This document shows, one piece after another, positions 1-10,000 of a DNA stretch of 64,000 nucleotides (position 1 is its first letter; every line of letters begins with the position of its first letter). Position numbers and translations under genes: made by a program. The notes beneath the pieces are model-generated. The model saw only the letters and a program-made list of their open reading frames with translations, was not told the origin of the DNA and searched no databases. The stretch is from Notospermus geniculatus. Taxonomy: Eukaryota > Nemertea > Pilidiophora > Heteronemertea > Lineidae. The DNA is taken from the NCBI GenBank assembly GCA_002633025.1, contig NMRB01001360.1:40231-104230 (forward strand), given 5' to 3'.

Positions 1-1056
1 GTCTACAAAGGGGATGTGGACCCATCCAAACGCAGATGTATGAAGGGAATATGGAACAACTGCGATAAGTCCCGCTTCTTCGGCCGTTACACCAACACCA
101 GCAATAAGCGAACTGCTCGAATGACGTCGGACTTGTCGATTTTCATTTTGTTTGTCCGAACTTGTTTCTTCACCATGTGGTCACTCCGTAAAGTCCCGGG
201 CGTAAAGTCCACTTATCTAACGTTTGTCCAAATTTTGGGCGCCGGCGGTGTGCTATTCATGCAGTTCAGAATGGAAAAGTTCACAAATGAGTGAAATATT
301 TATTACACAACCTATCCGCAATCCCATCGATGTATTACGTGGTCAGACGACGCCCTTTCACTGAAGTCAAATAAACTCCCACTCACACAATCATGTCAAA
401 TTCATCCAAGGTCATGGAGGACATTCTGAAGACTGAATGAGCTTATTCTGCAAAACGGGAGTGTCACGGCCCAATCACAAAGTGAACGAAATTTAATCTG
501 CATTGTAATGAGCTTGTACGTTCATGAGTCCGGTGGCGCTCTCTGGTCAAGCAATATCCGCCAATCAAAAGCGGTCTACCGAATTTGACTTGGCCGTAAG
601 TTCAGTTCTCGTTTTCGTTTCGTTACGTTTTGAGCGTTCCCTAGTTGTACACTGAGAAATCTATCCGTATACGTATAAGGATCAGTGATAAGTCGCTGAT
701 CTCAAACTCCCTCATGTAAGATTGATAGAACGTATTTATAGAACATAGAACGTAATATATTAAATTAATATACATGTAATATGGAAATTATACAAAATAT
801 ATATTAGTTGCTTAAATTTTATAAATATTTACTTGTAAAATCTGTAGTTTTTATTGATGTTTCTAATTTTTTGTGATTTGTTTCTCTTTATAAATTTTAT
901 GTCGGTCAATTTTGCCTGCCATGGCTTCGCGTTCTTTGGATACCATTTAGCACGTGGTCAACCACAAATTTAGACCTGTCTACGGATATAATTCACTAAA
1001 ATTCAGAAATTTGTATTTTTAAATGGTGGATTAATGGCAGGGGCATTTGTTTTCAG

Positions 1057-1097
1057 GTGAAATTATGTCGGCAGCAAAGGGTACTTCTGGCTCCAGG
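1057..1097 (+). CDS. First coding exon of the chimeric gene
   Basis: TTTTCAG ends at 1056, the ATG is at 1065 and a GTAAGT donor starts at 1098. The exon encodes [11 protein letters not shown] and ends in phase 0, which fits the next exon. The 8 nt before the ATG would be 5' UTR, so transcription probably starts in an unseen upstream exon. A GTAAGA donor at 716 is one candidate. Confidence 0.5.
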
Positions 1098-4000
1098 GTA
1101 AGTTACTCTATCTAAACTCCCACTTACCTGTCCCATTCCTAAACTCCCACTTACCAGTGTCCCATTCCTGAACTCGGAAAAATGACTAAGTCGTAAGTTG
1201 AAGATAATGGGGTGGAGGTATGGTCAGGAACAGTAATGTCCTGTCCACTTACTTGTCCCACTTCCGAGCCTGGCAACGAATGACAGCGTGCGTTATCTTC
1301 AACTTAGGTTTTGGTCATTTTTCCGAGTTCAGGACAGGTAAGTGGGAGTTTAAAGTACATGTGTATGTATATTTGTATAATTTGGAATACTCATACTCCC
1401 TCTGATGCTCCATGAGAAACGCGATGACAGGGTCTTTTCGTAGCTGGGTCTTTGTTTCGTAGTTCATAGGGTCTTTCTTTATAGTACGGCCTTTATTTAT
1501 TTATTCATAGGGTCTTTGTTTTATAGCTGCGCATCCAGTGGCTTTAAATTTCCTTGGATACACAGCTGCTTTGCAAAAATAAACCCGGGCTTTAAAAATA
1601 TCTTCCATATCCTTTTAATTTATTGAAGGTGACACCGAAGCGGGAAAGAGATGCTCACGCGAATCTCATCCAACGACTTTCTCATAGCATGGAAAAACAG
1701 GACATAAAGGAAATGAAAAATTATCTTTTCACGCGGCAAACAATTACTGGGAAACAGCGCGAGGAATTGGACGGACTACATGATATCGTTAGCTGTTTAG
1801 AAATGTAATTATAATTTCATTCTGATTGGCTACATACGTATTCATTTACTCAGGAGAGCTGTCTTCAAAGCCGGCCATAAAAAAATGAGATATTCACTGA
1901 AAGTGAATTCATGACCAGACCACAATGGCTTTGCCCCCCGAAAAGAAAGAAATTGAGAATAGCCAAAGAATTAGAGTTTATTTGATGGAGGTAACTTAAA
2001 ACGATTTCCGAAGTGCCAAATGACAGACGGAGATTTTCAAATGAGCGCTAGGAACTAGGCACGCGATATGATGCAACTAGATCATCGACATAAATGCCCG
2101 TATTCTGAAAGCTCACTCGCACTCACACTCTACTCATACTCAAATGAGTGTCACTCAAGTGTGGCTCGAGGGACACTCAAGTACGAGTGTGAGTGTGACC
2201 TCAATAATTTGAGGGACCACTCACACTCACACTGATGCATATTTTTAGATTCACAGAGGTCACTCAGCTGTCACTAAGTCAAGTGCCCCTTGAGTAATAG
2301 TTGGTCTTCAGTGTGCACACTGGTTTTGTATTGCCAGTACGAGTGTGAGTGTGACCTCAATAATTTGAGGGACTACTCACACTTAATGAGCTTTGGTTAA
2401 TCTGATACGTCTCCGGAACTCATCTTCGGTGTACTTGTCATAGTCAAAATTGTATTCTCTTCGCAAGTGACCAACATTTTGTTCCAATCTTTCAACATTT
2501 TCCAACCTATTGAGGCACATATACGCCATTTTGGTAAATAAATGTTTAGTTGAGTGAAGGCTGAGGGAGGTATACCACCCACTCAACCTTCACTCCAAAC
2601 TTGGGTGAGTGTGAGTGAGGTCTCTGAAAGGTTCAAGTGTGAGGTAGATCTTTCACTCAGTGAGTCTTGAGTGACACTCATTGAGTGTCAAGTGATACTC
2701 AATCAATGTGAGTGAGCTTTCAGAATACGGGCCTCAGAGCCAATGTGCGCTGGAAAATGCTCACGCATGGAGGAGCGCATTTACCGTGTTATGTCGTATT
2801 TATTATCGTACATGTAGCTCCTGTTTATCAAAATCCTTTACCGGTAACACCTCGTTTTCAGGCAAATGACGATCAGAATAGGCCAAAGGGACGGTTATAA
2901 AGAGCTGATTGATGCTCTGAAAGCCATTAGAAAAGATGCTCTAGCCAATGAGGTGGAACAACATCAAAGGGAATTTTGCACCGATGGTAATTATTGAAAG
3001 TAATCTTCAGCCGCGAGTCATCTTGGTACCAAGCATGACTTGCACTCCCTAATGGGAGTGTCCCACTGGCGACTTTTTCCCACGACAAGGGGCGAATCTG
3101 AAGTCTGCGACATTCGCTCGACAAGCTGCGATATTTAGCGTTAATGTGTTTCGCATAGGATCACGGAGCCAGAGAATCACTGAGAATACAAAGAGCTACG
3201 ATTTTTTCATTCGCCCCTTGTCGCAGGCCAAAATTCGCCAGTGGGACACTAGTATAGCCGCACTCCTTTAGTCCACGACGCTCCTCAGTCCGTCTTCGTA
3301 CAAAAATCCAGATTCTATGAAAAAGTGTTTCCACCAAGTCTCAATGACAAACTTTGAAGGCTGTCATTAAAATAGGCATTGAGACGCATTCTCAATCCAC
3401 GCTCATCATGAAAACATCAGGGGGTCTTATGGATGTCATTTATTCGAAGTGAACTACGTCACCCTGTGCTTAGCAACTACAGCACCATGTTTTTTCTATG
3501 TCTGGAATAGTGCAATGTGACATCCCGCCGGGGAATGGGAGACCGCCTGTTAATAGTGGTCCTAGAACGTCACAGACGTACGTCATTGCCTTCCTGTCAT
3601 TATGGATGACTTCATTGCGTGCATTTCTTCTCTGTGACGTCATTTTGCATGACGTTCTAGGACTGCTAACTGGTGGTGGCCTCTAACGGAAAGTCTCCCA
3701 CTGTAGTTTAACTGGAGTAGCCAGCATGTTTCAGGAAGGATGATATAGGATTATTCTGATATTCCTCTTCCAGGTGAAGCTGTCCAGCCCGATATTGGCG
3801 ACAAGGTAGGTTTAAATACAGGAACGTGCAGTCCTGCCGATGTCGACAAAACTGGTCTATGTGATTGAAGGCCTCGCCCTTGGGTGGCCGTGAGATTTTG
3901 CCAAACGGTGAAAAGGACCCACAGTGGCAATATTCAAGTTCTTATGGAAAGGAGAGCATAAATGCCTTTCAATAGCAAGAATCCGACGTAACTGAACGAT

Positions 4001-7000
4001 ACCCAGAATCAACAGTGCCAGCCTGAAGAAGACCCCGGTTGGGATCGAAAATTTGCAAGATTCTGGAAGTTGACTTCGGGGCCATCTTCACGCGAAATTC
4101 AAAATTCCATATTCATGTGGCCATCGGGTGTCTAATTTCGGGACAGTGTGACACGGGCAAAAAGGACAGGCCAGCGCGAAATCGCGGCGTGATAATGCGA
4201 CAGTGGGTTCAGGCCTAATGCTACGGTACGGCCAGAAACTTAGTTTAAAAAAATGCAGCTAAACACTTGGTTTCTGAGCAAAAACAAAGTTTCCAATCTG
4301 AAACATTAGTTCTGCGTCCCCGGTAACTGTCATTATGCCCCAGAACTAACATTCTGGGCCAAAAACCAAGTTTCTGGGTGCAAAAACTTAGTTTCTCGGC
4401 AAAACCTAAGTTTCCAACCGTAACCTATGTTTTATACCTCGGTTCCATAATCAAACCTGTGCACACAGTGTATGTATTTTACGATCGGGGACGAGGTATA
4501 AAATACAAGTTCTTGTATCTGTGGCATAATGATAGTTCCGGTGGACGCAGAACTAATGTTTCAGATTGGAAACTTAGTTTTTGCTCAGAAACTATGCTTT
4601 TAGCCGCATAAACCAAGTTTCTGGCCGTACATTCAAGTCACATGGTGACAAGTGACCAGGGCAGTGAAGTGACTAGGGCAGTGGTATAGGCCCCTACCCC
4701 TCCATCTTTGAGCTCAAAGCTAAAGTCAACAAACCTCGCGATTGACTCTTAAGGCTTCCCTTACATAGAAGTATACGGTATACGAAACAGCCGGTAAACA
4801 ATGGCTGCACGGTCGTGAATCCTCGGGAAGCCTTTGTTAACCGGCGTTTTCGTATACCGTATACTTCTATGTAAGGGAAGCCTTATAGACTACTTTCAGA
4901 GAATACATTAGGCTACGTAAATGTTTTCAGGGTCATTCCCGAGATCCACAGAGCGAAGTTATCGAGAGCTTGAGACAAGAGAATGAACAGCTCCGAAGCG
5001 AGGTAGGAACCTAGAATTTAGGCTAAAACATAAAACATAAAATATAACATTCAGTTACATGTACGACTGTAATGTCTAGCATTCAAGGCAATCACTGAAT
5101 GTAGATCCACCCAGTTAATAATAATAATGTTGATTGGTAATGTTAGTTCTTATATAGCGCATTTCCAGTTGAACTGCTCAATGCGCTTTACATTATTACC
5201 CCAGCTGTAAGTCTGTTCATTCCAATTTCATATCTCCACTCCCTGAGGAGTATTACAGTCCCGGCAGCCGATTTCAGCGGTCTTGGACTAACGTTCACAT
5301 AGACATCACTACCAGCTAGGTACCCCTTTTACACCTGGGTGGGGTGAAGCAAGTGAGGCAAAGCGTTTTGTTTTTTAGTCAGGACTGGGAATCGAACCTG
5401 GGACCCTCTGATCAGGGGTCCGTCACGCTAACCACCAGACAGCGCTCACTCCTTGGAATTGGAATGGGTATTTACGTGTATTTGATGTTGATGACAATGG
5501 GGAACCGGCGAACCAATCCGACAGAGGCGCTGACGCACAACTACGGTGTTGACGCTAGAGGCACTCGCGTCACTCCTTCAGTGATCACCAGTTGAATGGG
5601 CGACGATGTAGTCCGATGTGATTTTGATTGACTGCCTGGGTCACACGTGTGCAAATATATTGTCAATTATTACGCACATCTGTAAAGAGTGAACTAAAAA
5701 ATCTTACTGTTCATCCTATGCAATCTTAATTTGATAATTTGAGGCTTTAAATCACATTTACTCTACGAACTTGCAAGTTTGGAAGACGCTTCGGTACCTA
5801 CGGCACCATGACGACATCCTGTCGTCAATGTCATCAAACCACGTCGTGACGACGTCAGACTGTGACGTGCTTTGCAATGACGTCAGCTCTACTGTTGGAC
5901 TGAGCGCCTCTAGTGTCAACACCGTAGTTGTTCGTCAGCGCCACACGCGGCACGCCGGTTCCTCATTACATGTATACTGGTTGCTGGTTGCAAATAAATC
6001 GAAAAATAATCTCACAGCATTGCTAAGGCAGTACATTCACTGGCCATAAGTATTGCAACATAGTTTTTTTTCTAGAGTTCTCTCATGCCTTTACTACTTT
6101 ATATCTATTTTCAAGTATATATAGGGTTTCGATACTCTACTTTCATGATATATTCACTTTTCCTTAAAAATTTTTCCAACAATTCAGAGTATCACATCCA
6201 CATTTGAAAATCGACGACTGATGACTGACTACCGAGAAATTAAGAAAAAACCTACCGGTATGTTGCAATACTTATGACCGGTGAGTGTATACTGGTGACA
6301 AAGTAGTTTAGCTACAGCCCAAGTTCGTCAGTTGAGATGGACAGGGAGGTGGGCCCTGTTTACGATTTTTCGAAGTTTACATTGTTCTTTTTTTTGTTGG
6401 GCCTTTCATTGTCAGTCTGCCAAGTTCCCATCAGTTGTATTTTAAACAGGTCGAGGAATACAAGAGGAAGTTGGCTAATAAAGAGAAGGACAACAAACAA
6501 CTTCAGGAGGAGCTCGACACGACAAAGAAGAAAAACACAGAGCTTCAGGAGGAGCTCCGCACTACAAAGAAGGAAAAGACAGAGCTTCAGAAGTACCTCC
6601 ACACTACAAAGAATGAAAAGACAGAGCTTCAAAAGGAACTCCACACTACAAAGACAAAGCTCGAGGTAATTCACCACCCTCATACGGCACTGCTGCAAGG
6701 ATGGCAATTTTATGAGTACCGGTACAAGAAATGTATTCGGTTTTTTTATTCGCAAGTTTTTCACGAACACATGCAAAATTTGCAGGTAGGCTAATAGAAG
6801 ACGCTACATAGTCCTATATACTAGCATCTGGCATTATATCTGGTTGTCTCTCAAACTTGCAAATAAATTAAAGTAAGTACAATGTAACTGTATCAAAAGC
6901 TCCCGAATGTCATGAATATACTCCGGATGGTAGCCCCATGCTCGAAATTAGGAAAAGAAAAAAGGAACAACTGAGGCACATCAATGTTAATCCATTGTTT

Positions 7001-10000
7001 CTGGGGGGCTGTTCCGGGAAGAAAACCTGTGGTTCGCCCCGATGCGACATCTACAGATGTTTCCCTTGTGGTAATGTCCTGCCCCCATCCACCGCCCCCA
7101 TTCCTCCCGAATAGGCCTACTGCAGAAAACTCACAATGTTGGAAAATGTTGGCAGTATTCGGTTGTCCCTTGCACTCCTCTCGCAGCGCTCGCTTTATCT
7201 CTACTCCTACAATTTAGTTTTTCAGCGATGAAAACCCGGAGACGTGAGTATAGAGCTCGCAGCATGTGGCGGGGGCGTCCTACTTGTCATATTGGGTCAT
7301 AGGAGGCCTTGTATAAAGATCAGTAAATGCTTTAACTTGAATTTTGCAATACAACTGCACTTGACAATGCTGTAAAAACTGAAGTAAAAGCATTTACTAG
7401 TCTTTCTTCATATCACCCATTCGATCAACAATCATGGTCAATTTACCAATTTTCATAACGTTTTCATAGCTAACATTGAGTGGCGGTAACCGGCCTAAAC
7501 AAGTTTAAATACAGGAGTGCATCCCATTGATGTGAAATAGCCGAACCGGACACACTCTCTGCTACTTTGTCACTCACCAACGGGAGGCCCTCGTCCGTCT
7601 ACTAGAAATCCGCTCACCAACGCCATTTTCCATCCCAAGTGTGCTATACCCAACACTGTGTCGGGCATATTCTCCGCATAAATGTTATCCCCTTTAAACA
7701 TCAACGCATACTATTTAGGCCTATATTTGATGAGATGGCCCCTCAAATTCTGATTGGGACACCGCCCCCAGCGGCACAAGACGCAAAGTGCCCTGACGTC
7801 ACTTGCGCTTGCAGGCGGCGTCATTGCGTAGGCTACGTGCATGACGTGGCATTCTGTCTGACATGTCTGAAGCCGGACATGCATGACATGCCCGCCGTGT
7901 CTGTCGTTTCCTTTTCATTCTTCGATTTTTGGCATTAAACGTGCCTGAATTCTTGGTCTTTCGTGGTTGGGGTATCTTTATTCCTCAGGTGAGAATTATG
8001 GCACAACGCAGAAAGGCACAGTTTGCATGGTTTGGTGTTTGGGCGCTGCTGGGGTCGATGTCTTCCATCCATGCTTCAGCACGATCAGCTTTTGGGTCGA
8101 GGACCTGTGTGATGGCCTGCCCTAGGCTAGGCCTACTTAGGCCTACTCACTACTGACTTTCAAACGAAATTTACAATCGTTTCATCATGAGATCCCGAGG
8201 CCTAGGGGCCTGACTTGACTATCCCCCACATTGAAAAAATAGTTCCGCGTATGTAAAATTTATAGGGTGTAATTCGGTCACATTCGGTAAGGTGACGGGT
8301 CGACAGGTCGACAAGTCGACAAGACGTTTTGTGCGTGCCTCGTGACGTCAACACAAGAACGTTTTGCGCTTTTAAGGGATCGTCTCCAAAATAGAAACGT
8401 TTGGAATTCGTTTAAACGAATTTGAAAAGGCTTTTTTAAAACGAAATTAAAACGAAAAAGTTCGTTTGAGAACTGACTGAAAAACGTTTGGCATAGCACA
8501 CATTTTCGTTGCAATTTCGTTTGATATTTTTGTCATGAGAAACGTTTGTCCAGCGAGACACGTTTGGATGATATGAAACGAAGTTGAAACGTTTTCTTCC
8601 CCTCGCTCCAAACGTTTGGGTGTAAATCGTTGACACGAACTTCAAACGGTTTGTTCAAAACGTTTGCCGAATCTGGCGACCGAGGAGGATGGGTCGACGG
8701 AACACAGAGGCCTACATCAATTTTATGATCGAAACATCCAACTTTGGCTGGGTGCTTGAATGCACAAAGTACATGTACGACATGATTACATAGATGATGG
8801 TATTCAAAACAGATCATGATGAATTCATTCCAATCGATCGACCTCAGAAGTCAAGTGCTTATGACCTCAGAAGTTGAAAATGAAAATAAATTTATTTCAT
8901 GATCGAGATGAAGCACNGGGGGGGGGGGACCGTAGGGTAGCCTAGGGCCTACATCGCCAATCTGTGATCGTACTTAATAGGGCGTAGGCTAGGCCTATCA
9001 ATCGTATAGATAGACCCCTCCTTCTAATGTTTACAAAATAAAATGCACGCTGGACGGCATTTGGAACGCTCTGATGTACTGGAGCCGTACAGAAGCACAC
9101 AGTAGGCCTAGGCCTACACAATAATAATTCTGTCTTTGTTGCACGACACGTCGTGACGTCATACGATGCATACAAAAATATCTATGACGTTGTCACGAAT
9201 GACGCGACGACATGATGACGTTGTCTGAAGAAAGACAAAGGGATGTAGTAGCGTCATATCGATCGGGTACGCGCAGCATGTGACCTCATACCATGCATAC
9301 ATAACATGTCAAAATACATTCAGAAGACAATATGGACTGATGGATAGACAGAATAGGGCCGACATGAAATGCGGTACCCGGTAATGACCGATTAAATGAT
9401 GGTCAAGGTGGTAATTATACGGATTACACACTACTAAACAATTGAATTGGAAACAAATCTGTTCTTTGTGTAGGCCTAACAAGCATTATTGATCTTTTAT
9501 TTTCTTTTGCAGGAACAAGGTCAAGAAGGAGGGGTTCAAGGAGCCGTGGGAGGGACAGCGGATATCCAGCGATACCAGGTATCAGCAACAATGGAATGTA
9601 ATACACTCAACAATTGAAGTCGGAAACATGAATAATATACAGCGTAACGGTATGTTAACAATTGGATTCGGAAACAAATCTGTTAATCTCTGTCTAAAAC
9701 GCTTGTTTTATTTTGCAGGGACATAAGAAGGGGTTCAACTCGCCAAGGGACCACGTGACATCGAACGATGCCGAGAAGTATTCAAAAAGGAATATGGAAC
9801 GGACATAGGGAGGATTGTGAACCTCGGTGACAGGTTCGCTGTGGCTTATGGACCATCCTGGGACGAGATACAAGGTGTTGACATCTACAACATATCAGGG
9901 GTCAAGCAACAAACCCTTGAACACAATATCAAGGGTCTGAGGGATCTTGCTGTGACCCCTGATAAGGGAACATTGGTGGCGGTTTGTGATGAAGGTCGCG

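Noticed and set aside
2383-2586. Short minus-strand open frames
   Set aside because: They lie inside the ACTCACACTC foldback element and show no protein homology.
6360-6776. 138-codon minus-strand open frame
   Set aside because: It is the antisense shadow of the 42 bp coiled-coil repeat; the + strand frame has matching splice sites and phases.
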